Positions 26,054-34,304 of a stretch of DNA of 64,000 nucleotides are shown in pieces. Position 1 is the first letter of the stretch, and each line of letters opens with the position of its first letter. The stretch is taken from assembly GCA_037446355.1 (NCBI GenBank), contig JBBIIT010000007.1:27729-91728 (forward strand), read 5' to 3'. The position numbers were made by a program, and so were the translations under genes. Below the pieces are notes generated by a model. The model was not told the DNA's origin. It made no database searches and saw only the letters and a list, made by a program, of their open reading frames with translations. The stretch is from Roseiarcus sp037446355. GTDB lineage: Bacteria > Pseudomonadota > Alphaproteobacteria > Rhizobiales > Beijerinckiaceae.

Positions 26054-27454
26054 TCACAATACTGTCGATTTGGAGTCTTTTTTCTTCGCTCCCTCGACGA
26101 GGACGACGGCTCGCGGCGCGGGCGCGAGCTTGCGCACGGCCGGCGAAGCGGCGATCTCGCCGCGATTGGCGTAGGCTTCGTGGTTCTGTTCGATCTGCTC
26201 GAGGTCATAGAGGTAGTTGACCATCAGGCCGAGCGACTGCTTGCGCCCGGCCTCGGAAAGATCGCCGCGCGGATTGATGCGCTCCAATCGCGCGCCGTTG
26301 CCCAGGTGAAAGCGGGCGACCGGATCGAGCGCGCGTCCCGACGCGGAGCGCGCATGCAAATAGTAATGCGCCGCGAGCGCAGGAAGCACGCGATCGACCG
26401 CCCCCGCCGCGCTCGCTTTTTCCTGCCAGCCGGCATGGTCTGTCAGCGCCAGCGCGCGGCGCGCCTCCGCCGTCATCGCAGCCGAGCCTTCGTCGGCGCG
26501 TTGGCGTCCGATCCAAGCGGCGAAGCCGGGCGCGGGCGAAAGCGTGACGAAATTGCGCAGGCCCGGCCATTCGCGCCGCAAATCCTCGACCACCTGCTTG
26601 ATCAGAAAGTTGCCAAAGCTGACGCCGGCGAGGCCGCGCTGCGCGTTCGAGATCGAATAAAACACCGCCGTCGTCGCCGCCGCCGGCGTGAGGGCCACGC
26701 GCTCGCGTGCGAGCAGCGGCGCGATGGCGTCGGGGATCGCGCTCGTCAGCGCCACTTCGACGAAGATCAGTGGCTCGTCGCCGAGCGCGGGGTGAAAGAA
26801 TGCGTAGAGGCGGCGATCCGGCGGCTCGAGTCGGCGGCGCAGGTCGTCCCAACTGTCGATCGCATGGACCGCTTCGTAGCGAATGATCTTTTCCAGGATG
26901 TTGGCGGGCGTCGTCCAATCGATGCGGCGCAGCACCAGAAAGCCGCGATTGAACCAGGAGGCGAAGAGGTGCCGGAAGTCTCGATCAAGCGCGGCGAGCG
27001 GCGCGCCGGCGCGGGTCGCGTCGAGGATGTCTTCGCGCATCTTGACCAGCGCCAGCGTGCCGCCGGGAGCATGATTGAGGCGGCGGATCAGCTCCTGCCG
27101 GATCGGCTCGGACCGTTCGCCAAGCTCCGCCGCCGAGGCTGCGTCGGGCGCGGCGAGGAACGCGCGCGCGGCGAGGGCGAGCGCGTTGAGATCGGGGCCG
27201 AAGCGGGTCGCGACGCCCGTGAGCCAAAGGCGCTTATCGGCTTCGGACAGAGAGGAATAGCCGTCCAGGATCGCGCGCGCGGTCGCCGCGCCCGAAGCCT
27301 CGCCGCGCCCCGTGAGCAGTTTCTGCGAAAGCGCAAGCAGCGCCTCGACGCCGAGCGGTTCCGAACGTTTCAAACCGACGAGCGCGCGCCCGCGATCAGC
27401 TACGCTTTGCAGCAGGCCGGAAAAATAGGCGAGGTTGGTCGTGGTCTCAACCAT
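26054..27454 (-). CDS. Malonyl-CoA decarboxylase
   Basis: Converts malonyl-CoA to acetyl-CoA and CO2; 466 residues, close to the usual size of bacterial MCD. Recognisable stretches are WFNRGFLVLRRIDWTTPA followed by ILEKIIRYEAVHAID, FFHPALGDEPLIFVEVALT (the conserved catalytic-domain core) and SISNAQRGLAGVSFGNFLIK. The helical N-terminal domain comes first and the acetyltransferase-like catalytic domain after about residue 160. The start at 27454 is taken because homology begins there; the open frame extends to 27613 without support. The MHS transporter lies 125 bp downstream. No malonyl-CoA synthetase gene is in the window. Confidence 0.9.
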   Translation of the reverse strand: MVETTTNLAYFSGLLQSVADRGRALVGLKRSEPLGVEALLALSQKLLTGRGEASGAATARAILDGYSSLSEADKRLWLTGVATRFGPDLNALALAARAFLAAPDAASAAELGERSEPIRQELIRRLNHAPGGTLALVKMREDILDATRAGAPLAALDRDFRHLFASWFNRGFLVLRRIDWTTPANILEKIIRYEAVHAIDSWDDLRRRLEPPDRRLYAFFHPALGDEPLIFVEVALTSAIPDAIAPLLARERVALTPAAATTAVFYSISNAQRGLAGVSFGNFLIKQVVEDLRREWPGLRNFVTLSPAPGFAAWIGRQRADEGSAAMTAEARRALALTDHAGWQEKASAAGAVDRVLPALAAHYYLHARSASGRALDPVARFHLGNGARLERINPRGDLSEAGRKQSLGLMVNYLYDLEQIEQNHEAYANRGEIAASPAVRKLAPAPRAVVLVEGAKKKDSKSTVL

Positions 27455-27542
27455 GCGGGCGTCTCTTTGAAAGGGCGCGATCGCGCATATTGGCGGTAAG
27501 GATCGAAACTGGCCAGCCAATGCGGAGGATTTGCGGCGCCCG

Positions 27543-27830
27543 TCAATCGGACGGCGCCAGATATTTGGGCAACTCGTGCTCGTAATCGGGAAAATATCGT
27601 GACACGATCGCAAGATCGAAGCGCGAAAGAATAGCCTCCTTCGGCTCTCGGTCGAGGAGGAAGCGGAATGTCGCCTCGATCATTTTTTCGGGCGCCGCGG
27701 CGAGGCCGAACCGAGTTAGGGCGGGCGCGTCGACGGCGACCAAATGCCGGGTCGCGCCGGCGTCGTCGCGGACCTCCACCTCGAAGGCGGCGCCCCTGGC
27801 GGCGACAACGATGCTCGTCCGCGGCCTCAT
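27543..27830 (-). CDS. Small conserved-looking protein coupled to the MBL-fold hydrolase
   Basis: 95-residue soluble protein I do not recognise (starts MRPRTSIVVAARGAAFEVEV, ends HELPKYLAPSD). It has no transmembrane segment, Cys cluster or signal peptide. It looks like a small beta-rich N-terminus followed by a helical tail with many acidic residues. Its ATG overlaps the stop of the upstream hydrolase (ATGA, 27827-27830), which argues that it is a real, translationally coupled gene. Confidence 0.6.
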   Translation of the reverse strand: MRPRTSIVVAARGAAFEVEVRDDAGATRHLVAVDAPALTRFGLAAAPEKMIEATFRFLLDREPKEAILSRFDLAIVSRYFPDYEHELPKYLAPSD

Positions 27831-28672
27831 GCTGGCGCCGTCACGGTTTCGCGCGTGGCCAGTCGTTGCGCGCAAAGGGAATCGTGGCCGTTGAGATAGA
27901 CTAGAGGTTTGCGCGCAGCGTAGGCGAGGATGCGCTTGTGCGTGGCGACCTCGGCTTGCGGGTCTGCGCCGAGGCCATCGGGCATTGTTTCCAGCAGCGT
28001 CGCGAGCAAGTAGCTGGCGTCGCCGGAAATGAGATAGGTGACGCCGTCCGCTTCGACGCTGACGGCCATGTGTCCGAGCGTATGGCCGGGCGCGGGGATC
28101 GCGCGCACCGTTCCGTCGCGAGTCAGCGGGATCGAGCCGTCCATCAGATCATCGCCAGGCTTCGGCAGGTTGAGGAGGTCCGGTTTCAGCCAGGCGGGCC
28201 AGCGGTGGTTGGGATAACCGCCGGCGCGGCCGGAGAAGCCGCTCGCGACTTTCCATTCCGTATCGGTGACGAGAATTCGCGCCTTCGGGAAATAGCCGAG
28301 CCCGCCGGCGTGGTCGGTGTGGAGATGTGTCAACGCCACGGTGCCGACCGCATCCGGGTCGAAACCTGCGGCGCGCAATTGGGGGCCGATTTCGTCCTCG
28401 GGCGCCAGCGCCAGTTTCATTCCCACCCCCTTCCAGTAATAGGGATGCCAGCGGAGGAAATAGCCGGGACGCGCAGCGGCCGCAGTCTCGCCCGTGTCGA
28501 CCAGAATGAGGCCATCTTCATGCTCGATCAGATAGGCGTGGATGGGCATCTCGGGCCCCCATTCCGGGTCGAACAGGCCCCGATAGATGCGCCCGGCGCC
28601 GGCGCCCCGGGCGCGGATCTGCGCCGCCTTGATCCAGACCGAACCTGTTCGCAGTATATGGATTTTCGTCAT
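27827..28672 (-). CDS. Metallo-beta-lactamase-fold hydrolase, N-acyl-homoserine-lactonase-like
   Basis: 281-residue cytosolic zinc hydrolase. The dinuclear metal motif is THLHTDHAGG (His116, His118, Asp120, His121), followed by the third-site His in PAPGHTLGHM, the bridging Asp in ISGDASY and a terminal His in LNGHDS. Domain architecture and length resemble AhlD/AiiA-type quorum-quenching lactonases, but many relatives act on other esters or lactones, so the substrate is open. The start codon is 96 bp from ndk, which is divergent. It overlaps the 95-residue gene downstream. Confidence 0.8.
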   Translation of the reverse strand: MTKIHILRTGSVWIKAAQIRARGAGAGRIYRGLFDPEWGPEMPIHAYLIEHEDGLILVDTGETAAAARPGYFLRWHPYYWKGVGMKLALAPEDEIGPQLRAAGFDPDAVGTVALTHLHTDHAGGLGYFPKARILVTDTEWKVASGFSGRAGGYPNHRWPAWLKPDLLNLPKPGDDLMDGSIPLTRDGTVRAIPAPGHTLGHMAVSVEADGVTYLISGDASYLLATLLETMPDGLGADPQAEVATHKRILAYAARKPLVYLNGHDSLCAQRLATRETVTAPA

Positions 28673-28695
28673 CGCGCCCTCTCGTTGCCGTCGCC

Positions 28696-28724
28696 TTGCC
28701 GCAGACGCGCCGCGCGGATATAAG
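28696..28724 (+). promoter_or_regulatory. Candidate sigma-70 promoter of ndk
   Basis: TTGCCG (28696-28701), a 17-nt spacer and TATAAG (28719-28724), 45 bp upstream of the ndk ATG. Good spacing and a near-consensus -10 in a GC-rich background make this one of the better promoter candidates here. Confidence 0.5.
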
Positions 28725-28768
28725 CGCGCCGCAATCCCAATCGCTTAACTCCAACGAAGAAGGCGCTC

Positions 28769-29191
28769 ATGGCCCTCGAACGCACATTCTCAATCCTGAA
28801 GCCGGATGTTACACGCCGCAATCTCACCGGCGCCGTCAACGCTCGCATCGAGGCCGCCGGCCTGCGCATCGTCGCTCAAAAACGCATCCATATGACCCGC
28901 CCGCAGGCCGAGACTTTCTACAGTGTGCATAAGGCTCGCCCGTTCTTCGGCGAACTCGTGGAGATGATGACCGCAGCGCCCGTCGTCGTGCAAGTGCTCG
29001 AGGGCGAGAACGCGATCCTGAAATATCGTGAAGTCATGGGCGCGACCAACCCGGAGAAGGCCGACGCCGGCACCATTCGCAAGGATTTCGCGCTTTCGAT
29101 GGGCGAGAATTCCGTCCACGGCTCCGACGCGCCGGAAACCGCCAAGGCCGAAATCGCCCAATTTTTCGCCGGCAATGAAATCGTCGGCTGA
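28769..29191 (+). CDS. ndk: Nucleoside diphosphate kinase
   Basis: Transfers the gamma phosphate of ATP to nucleoside diphosphates through a phospho-histidine; cytosolic, 140 residues, standard length. It starts MALERTFSILKPD (nucleotide-fold first strand) and carries the active-site motif NSVHGSDA with His117. A GAAGAAGG ribosome-binding site precedes the ATG. It converges with the orphan ParA gene, 21 bp from its end. Confidence 0.97.
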   Translation: MALERTFSILKPDVTRRNLTGAVNARIEAAGLRIVAQKRIHMTRPQAETFYSVHKARPFFGELVEMMTAAPVVVQVLEGENAILKYREVMGATNPEKADAGTIRKDFALSMGENSVHGSDAPETAKAEIAQFFAGNEIVG

Positions 29192-29212
29192 TCTGGCGTA
29201 AGCGGGCGCGGC

Positions 29213-29872
29213 CTATCTCGGCTTAGCCTGGGCGGCGCGTTTCAATAGCGCCGCCTCCATCTTCTCCGCCGCTTCGCGCAAATAAGGGTTGCGCGCCTCG
29301 CGCCCCGCGCGGCCGGTGTCGAGATCGGCTTGGAAACCATCGCGCAGCGGCCAGCGTTCCTCCAGCAGTTCAAATCCGGATTCTTCAATGGTCTCGATCG
29401 CGTGCGCGAGCTGGCTTTCGGAACGGCCGATCTTCGACAGCACGATCACCAGCCGACCTTCCGCGCCGTGCTTGGCGAGCTTGCGCGCCAGCGCCAGCGT
29501 CGGGCGCAGATCGTCGCCCGAGGTGCCTGTGGGCAGGAACACGACGTCGCTGTCCTCGGCGATCTCGCGCGTCAGATCATCGGCGAGGCCGCGCGTGTCG
29601 ACGACGATGAAATCGATTTCCTCGTCGCTCTTGCGCAGCTTCTTGAGGCTCTTGAACGCACGCGCGTCGATGTCAGGCTCGACCGCGTGCCTAAGCCGAA
29701 GCGCGTTCCATTCGACGCAGGTGAGCTGCTCCAGATCGAAATCGGCGAGCAAGGTGCGCTGGCCGCGATGCGCCGCGCCCACGGCGGCCAGACGCGCCAG
29801 CGTGCTCTTGCCGACGCCGCCCTTTTGGCTGACGAAACTCACGGTGACGGGCGGCTTACCGGATTTTGTCAT
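29213..29872 (-). CDS. Orphan ParA/MinD-type ATPase
   Basis: 219-residue ATPase with a deviant Walker A QKGGVGKST (residues 16-24), the Walker A' region LLADFDLEQLTCVEW and Walker B-like FIVVDTRGL. The usual DxDPQG of chromosomal ParA is replaced by DFDLEQ, and no parB or parS-like gene is adjacent, so it is not the chromosome partition ParA. It may position another cargo or be plasmid-derived. The ATG at 29872 is chosen because homology starts at VTVSFVSQKGG; an open extension to 29995 lacks family features. The ribosome-binding site is weak. Confidence 0.78.
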   Translation of the reverse strand: MTKSGKPPVTVSFVSQKGGVGKSTLARLAAVGAAHRGQRTLLADFDLEQLTCVEWNALRLRHAVEPDIDARAFKSLKKLRKSDEEIDFIVVDTRGLADDLTREIAEDSDVVFLPTGTSGDDLRPTLALARKLAKHGAEGRLVIVLSKIGRSESQLAHAIETIEESGFELLEERWPLRDGFQADLDTGRAGREARNPYLREAAEKMEAALLKRAAQAKPR

Positions 29873-30115
29873 GGCGCGGCTCGCGCAATCGTTCCCGCGC
29901 GCGTTTCCGCGTTTCGCAAATACGCTTCGCTCTGGCCCCGCATGACCACGCCCCCCGCTAAGATACAAGGTTAGCGCGATCTCGGCCGTTGGCAAGGGCG
30001 CCGCGCGCAGGATGCGGCGCTGTGGCGCGGGTTCAATGTTATCGAAACGCCAGGTGAGGCGCCGGGGACGAGAGCTGGGCGCGTCGCACGTCCGGTCCCG
30101 ATGACTTCGCAGACC

Positions 30116-32710
30116 TCAAGCGACCGCCGCGATCAATTCCGGGCCGATGAGTCTCGCCCGTTCGTCGAGCGCGGCCCTGATGCGCATCGGCACTTGGCGA
30201 CGCGCCTTGGCGCGCGGATAGGGCATTTCCTCGATCGCGTTGCCGTCCGGATAGAGCGCTTCGTGCTCCGCCCAATTGTCGAAGGCGAGCCGGTCGGCGT
30301 TGTCGATGAATGTCTCCGCGGGCGTGTTTTCGGCAAGAATCAGCGAGTGATCTTCCAGTTCGACATGATAATAGACGAATGTGCTGGGCACCTTGGTCTC
30401 GCGGACGATCGAGGCGCCGTTGACGAGCGCGCCCGCATGGATCAACACGTCATCGACCAGAAGCGCGTGATCGGGCGAAAGCAGAAGATCGCGCGACGGA
30501 ACATTGGCGCCGAGCGCGCCCGCCTTGACCCGGATCGGCCAGGAGCGCGCCGGATCGGCGAAGCGCGCCGAAATCGTCTGCCGCCCAAGCCATGCGACCC
30601 GTGACGCGACGCCAGTTGTCGTCATGACCAGATCGCCCCGTTTCAACGTTTCCACCGGCGCCTCGCCGTCCGCCGTGGCGATCATCGTGCCGGCCATGAA
30701 GCACAGCGATTGCTGTCCGGTGATCGTGTCGACGCCATTGCTCTCGGCGAAGGTGAAGGCGCCGGTGGCGTTGTACGGCCCCAAAGTATCCGTAACCGTG
30801 ATCGTGTCGAGCACAGCGCCACTGCTGTTGGCGATCGAGAGGGTCGCATTATTGCCCGACGTGACGTAGCTGAACTGATCGCCGGCGCCGAAAGCTTGCA
30901 GAGCGATCGTGTCGCCGGATTGGAAGTTGGTGACGGTCCCGGTGTAAATGTCTTGCGCAAGATTGAGAGCGCCCGCGCCCGTGAATAGCGTGTTGCCGTT
31001 GAAGGCGGTCGCGAAGGTAATCGTTCCTCCGTCGATGATCGAGGCGGAGGTCGAGCCTTGCACGGTGGCGTTTGCATGGACGTCGACGAGCGCCGCGCCC
31101 TGGGCGACGATGGCGACCCCGCTGAGCTTGGTATTGTCGATCGTCACCATGGCGTCGACCGGCGCGCTCGGAACCAACGAGCCGCTCGCTTCGATCGAAC
31201 CGTTCGTCACCGAGCCGCCGGTGATTTGCAAGCTCGTCGCAACGGGCGACGACAAGGCGTTCGCCTCGATGATTCCACCCGGATTGCTTCCCGAACCCGT
31301 CTGCACGATTGTATCGGCGGATAAAAGACCGCTACCGCCGTTGAGGTTCAGCGCGCCAGTCACGTTCAGCGACGCGCTGAGAATCTGGCCGCCGCCGTTC
31401 ATGTTCAGGCTGCTGGCGGAGTCGACGATCACCGAACCGCCGGTAACGCTGGAGTTCGACATCGCGAGGTTGCCCCCGCCCGTCGATTCGACTGTTCCGG
31501 AGTTCGCGACGGCGACGCCGTTCAGCGTCAAAGCGTTCACGGTCGCGTTGGCGTCGATCGTCCCCTTATTCGTCAGGCTGAGGCTGGCGATCTGCCCGCC
31601 GCCTTCAATCGTATTGGCGCTGACCAGCGTCACATTGGAGTAACTGCTGTAGATCTCGTTCGCGGCGTTGTCGCTGAGCACCACCGTGCCGTAGCCAANN
31701 NNNNNNNNNNNNNNNNNNNNNNNNNNNNNNNNNNNNNNNNNNNNNNNNNNNNNNNNNNNNNNNNNNNNNNNNNNNNNNNNNNNNNNNNNNNNNNNNNNGA
31801 CGCTTGCGCTCGTTATCGCGATGCCGCCGGGGCCGTTCGCTTCTAACAGTCCGGCGCCCGTCTGGGTGATGGCTGTTGCGCCATCAATGATCATACCGGC
31901 GCCGTCGCGAGACTTGATCGTTCCGGAGTTCGACGCCGAAACATTGTCCAACGTCATTGAGTTGCTGAAGCCGCCGGCGAGTATGGTTGCTTCGTTGGAC
32001 AATGTCAGACCCGAGATCAGGCCCGCGCCGACGATCGTGTTGCCCTGATTGTCCAGCACAGCAGTGGATTTATAACCGGTAATCTCGTTGGCGACATTGT
32101 CGCTCAACGTAAGAGAACCCCCGCCCGTCAAGTCCACCGTTCCGCCGCTGGCGCCGCCGATCTGCAGATCGGTCGTCGAACCCGTCGAATTGAGCGCGAT
32201 CGTACCGGTATTGTTGATCGTGGCTGTCGCGCCGCCGGGCGTCGCGAGATCCAGGGTCGCGCCATTCGCAATCGAGATTTGGCCGGTTACGACGGCGGTT
32301 GCGACGGTGGCGTCGATGGAGTTGCCCGACGATTGGACGTTCAACGCGCCGGCCACATTCAGCGACCCGCCGCTCAACGCGGCATTGCCGCTCAGGTTCA
32401 GGCTGCTGCCGGAATTCACCGCGACCGAACCGTCGGTGACGCTGGCGCTCGACAGAGTGATGCCGCCCGCGCCCGCGGCCAGCAACTCTCCGGACCCGGA
32501 AATGGCGGAGGCGCCTTGAAAAATCAGCGCGCTAGCGCCGTTGGACTCGATTGTTCCGTCGTTAGAGATCGTGAGGCCGGAGAAGCTGACGTTATCGACG
32601 ATCGCCGTATCCCCGAGGGCGACCGCCCCGGTAAAGCTAGGCGACCAGTTGGCGGGGTTGAACCAGTTGCCGTCGCCGGCGGCGCCAGTCCAGGTGTAGG
32701 TCGTGCCCAT
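30116..32710 (-). CDS. Large repetitive beta-helix protein with C-terminal Hint domain (interrupted by an assembly gap)
   Basis: About 864 codons as assembled, including 100 N. It begins MGTTYTWTGAAGDGNWFNPANWSPS with no signal peptide. A long Gly/Ser/Thr/Asn-rich region of imperfect parallel-beta-helix repeats follows, with recurring SGTI/SGTV, TLSDNVANEI / VLSDNAANEI and SLTN/TLSN segments. The last about 195 residues form a Hint (hedgehog/intein-like) domain starting at CFMAGTMIATADGE, with VETLKRGDLV, SPDHALLVDDVLI and a downstream ENTPAETFIDN. Such Hint_2 proteins are common in alphaproteobacteria and their self-processing has not been generally shown. Absence of a Sec signal suggests type I secretion or cytosolic location; no type I exporter is nearby. 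The frame is kept on both sides of the N run. Confidence 0.78.
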   Translation of the reverse strand: MGTTYTWTGAAGDGNWFNPANWSPSFTGAVALGDTAIVDNVSFSGLTISNDGTIESNGASALIFQGASAISGSGELLAAGAGGITLSSASVTDGSVAVNSGSSLNLSGNAALSGGSLNVAGALNVQSSGNSIDATVATAVVTGQISIANGATLDLATPGGATATINNTGTIALNSTGSTTDLQIGGASGGTVDLTGGGSLTLSDNVANEITGYKSTAVLDNQGNTIVGAGLISGLTLSNEATILAGGFSNSMTLDNVSASNSGTIKSRDGAGMIIDGATAITQTGAGLLEANGPGGIAITSASVXXXXXXXXXXXXXXXXXXXXXXXXXXXXXXXXXXGYGTVVLSDNAANEIYSSYSNVTLVSANTIEGGGQIASLSLTNKGTIDANATVNALTLNGVAVANSGTVESTGGGNLAMSNSSVTGGSVIVDSASSLNMNGGGQILSASLNVTGALNLNGGSGLLSADTIVQTGSGSNPGGIIEANALSSPVATSLQITGGSVTNGSIEASGSLVPSAPVDAMVTIDNTKLSGVAIVAQGAALVDVHANATVQGSTSASIIDGGTITFATAFNGNTLFTGAGALNLAQDIYTGTVTNFQSGDTIALQAFGAGDQFSYVTSGNNATLSIANSSGAVLDTITVTDTLGPYNATGAFTFAESNGVDTITGQQSLCFMAGTMIATADGEAPVETLKRGDLVMTTTGVASRVAWLGRQTISARFADPARSWPIRVKAGALGANVPSRDLLLSPDHALLVDDVLIHAGALVNGASIVRETKVPSTFVYYHVELEDHSLILAENTPAETFIDNADRLAFDNWAEHEALYPDGNAIEEMPYPRAKARRQVPMRIRAALDERARLIGPELIAAVA
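31699..31798. other. Assembly gap (100 N) inside the Hint-domain protein gene
   Basis: Exactly 100 N, a conventional placeholder for an unknown length. It interrupts a repetitive region, so collapse of repeats is the likely cause. Comparison with the previous repeat module suggests that about 105 codons may be missing. Confidence 0.98.
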
Positions 32711-33130
32711 GCACTCCGCTCCTCGCTATTCGTCCGCCGCCATCCCACAGCCCCTGAAGGGTCTGCGTCGAGAATTCCCGGCCCTAGCCGCTCAAAATCC
32801 AACCCCGCGCCCGGCCGGGTGAGCGCGGCAAGAACCCGCGAGATAAGCGTCCGCCTTCCAAACCAACGCATTCAACGTATTGCAGAAAGCCGCGAAAATC
32901 TAGGTTACTATCTCTATAAGGGACCGCGACTCATTTGAAAAATTCCGCCTTGGTTTAAATTATGCGCGTTTCGCGTCGCAATCCACACGATCATCCCAGA
33001 ATTACGGGCCGCCACGGTGGACCGCGCCTATAGGGTGAGGCGGGCAAGACGCGTTAATCGGCTTGCGCGAAGCGCAAGCCCCTGTTTTCCGCCTCGCGAA
33101 TCGCTCGCCCTCGCCGCCCGAATCTGCGCC
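32711..33130. other. 420-bp non-coding stretch upstream of the Hint protein gene
   Basis: No convincing gene on either strand. The middle (about 32880-32970) is noticeably AT-rich and probably holds the promoter of the Hint-protein gene, which is transcribed leftward with a GAGGAG/GGAG ribosome-binding region before its ATG. GANTC sites occur singly at the end of the AT-rich part and near 33098 and 33118. I saw no strong hairpin or RNA gene. Confidence 0.6.
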
Positions 33131-33490
33131 TCAGGCGAAATCCTCCATTTCGTACAGCGGTCGGATTTCGATCTCGGACGGGCCGGGCATCGGGTTCGGG
33201 CAGCGCTTGACCCAGTCGACCGCTTCGTCGAGGTCCTTCACCTTCCAGATCCAGTAGCCCGAGGCGAGTTCGCCCGTGGCGGCGAACGGGCCGGGGATCA
33301 CCGTGCGCTTCGCCCCGTCGAACGCGACGCGGGCGCCCAGCGCGCTTTTCTTGAGGCCGCCGCCGTCCATCATCACGCCGGCCTCGATCAGCTTCTGGTT
33401 GAAGGCGCCCATCGCCGTCATCAGTTCGAGGCTCGGCAATTTGCCTGCCTCCGAATCCGCCGTCGCCTTGACGATCACCATCACGCGCAT
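33131..33490 (-). CDS. YciI/DGPF-domain protein
   Basis: 119-residue single-domain protein of the YCII-related (DGPF) family. It shows MRVMVIVKATADSEAG, GGGLKKSALGARV, a PGPFAATGELASGYWIWKVKDLDEAV core and EIEIRPLYEMEDF. Members are small ferredoxin-fold proteins, often linked to ECF sigma factors, with unproven enzymatic roles. The start at 33490 is favoured since GAGGGG stands 6 nt upstream; the ATG at 33496 abuts it. It is last in a three-gene set with two VOC proteins on the same strand, 10 bp after the preceding gene. Confidence 0.82.
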   Translation of the reverse strand: MRVMVIVKATADSEAGKLPSLELMTAMGAFNQKLIEAGVMMDGGGLKKSALGARVAFDGAKRTVIPGPFAATGELASGYWIWKVKDLDEAVDWVKRCPNPMPGPSEIEIRPLYEMEDFA

Positions 33491-33500
33491 GTTCATCCCC

Positions 33501-34289
33501 TCATCGAACGGGCGCGACAAGCGCGAACATCGCGCCTTGCGGGTCCATGCCCTGCACGATCCATTGTCCGCCCGGCACCTCGTGCGGACCCATCAGGATC
33601 TTGCCGCCGCCCGCCGTCGCCCGCGCCGCCGCGGCGTCGATCGCCTCGACATTGAAGTAATAGCCCCAGTAAGAGGCGGGCATCTCAGGAAATCGCGACA
33701 TGATCCCGCCTTGTTCGCCCGGCGCGCTTTCGAAGATGTGGTAGACGCCCCTCGGGCCCATGTCGAACTCGCGGTCCTTCTTCCAGCCGAACTGACCGGC
33801 ATAGAATGCGAGCGCCTTGGCGCCGTCGCTCGCGTAGAGCTCGCGCCAACCGACGAGACCGGGCGTGCCGGCGGCCGGCTCGGGCGGCGGATTGCCGCCG
33901 GCGTCGCGGAACAGCATGAACGCGGCGCCGTCGGGGTCGGTGACGACGCAGAAGCGGCCAACGCCCGGTATGTCCATCGCCGGACGCATGATCGAGCCGC
34001 CGGCGGCGGTCAGTCTGGCGGCCGCCTTGTCGACGTCCTCGACCCAGATATAGCCGGTCCAGCAGGGTTTGACGCCCATCGCCTTCATCTCGGCGTTGAT
34101 CTCCATCATGCCGGAAACGCCGTAGCCGTTGACGGAGCCGATCTCGTAGCGGAACGGCGAATTCATCGGTGGTGGCTGAATATTCCATCCGACGACCTTG
34201 GCGTAGAATGCTTTGGCCGCGTCGAGATCATTGGCGAGATATTCATACCAGCAGAATTTGCCGACCGGGGATCTGGGCGTTTCCGTCAT
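33501..34289 (-). CDS. Two-domain VOC family protein
   Basis: 262 residues with two vicinal-oxygen-chelate (glyoxalase/bleomycin resistance) modules, residues about 10-125 and 140-258. Each starts with a CWYEY or WRELYA strand and ends in a DPDGAAFMLF or DPQGAMFALV segment. Substrate unknown; relatives are annotated as hydroxylase-like or resistance-like VOC proteins. It sits 15 bp downstream of the PhnB-like gene and 10 bp upstream of the YciI gene. Confidence 0.85.
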   Translation of the reverse strand: MTETPRSPVGKFCWYEYLANDLDAAKAFYAKVVGWNIQPPPMNSPFRYEIGSVNGYGVSGMMEINAEMKAMGVKPCWTGYIWVEDVDKAAARLTAAGGSIMRPAMDIPGVGRFCVVTDPDGAAFMLFRDAGGNPPPEPAAGTPGLVGWRELYASDGAKALAFYAGQFGWKKDREFDMGPRGVYHIFESAPGEQGGIMSRFPEMPASYWGYYFNVEAIDAAAARATAGGGKILMGPHEVPGGQWIVQGMDPQGAMFALVAPVR

Positions 34290-34304
34290 GGGACGTCTCC
34301 TTCG

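Noticed and set aside
29993..30115. Possible small gene or RNA between the orphan ParA and the Hint protein
   Set aside because: No start with a ribosome-binding site, no stable hairpin and no recognised family.
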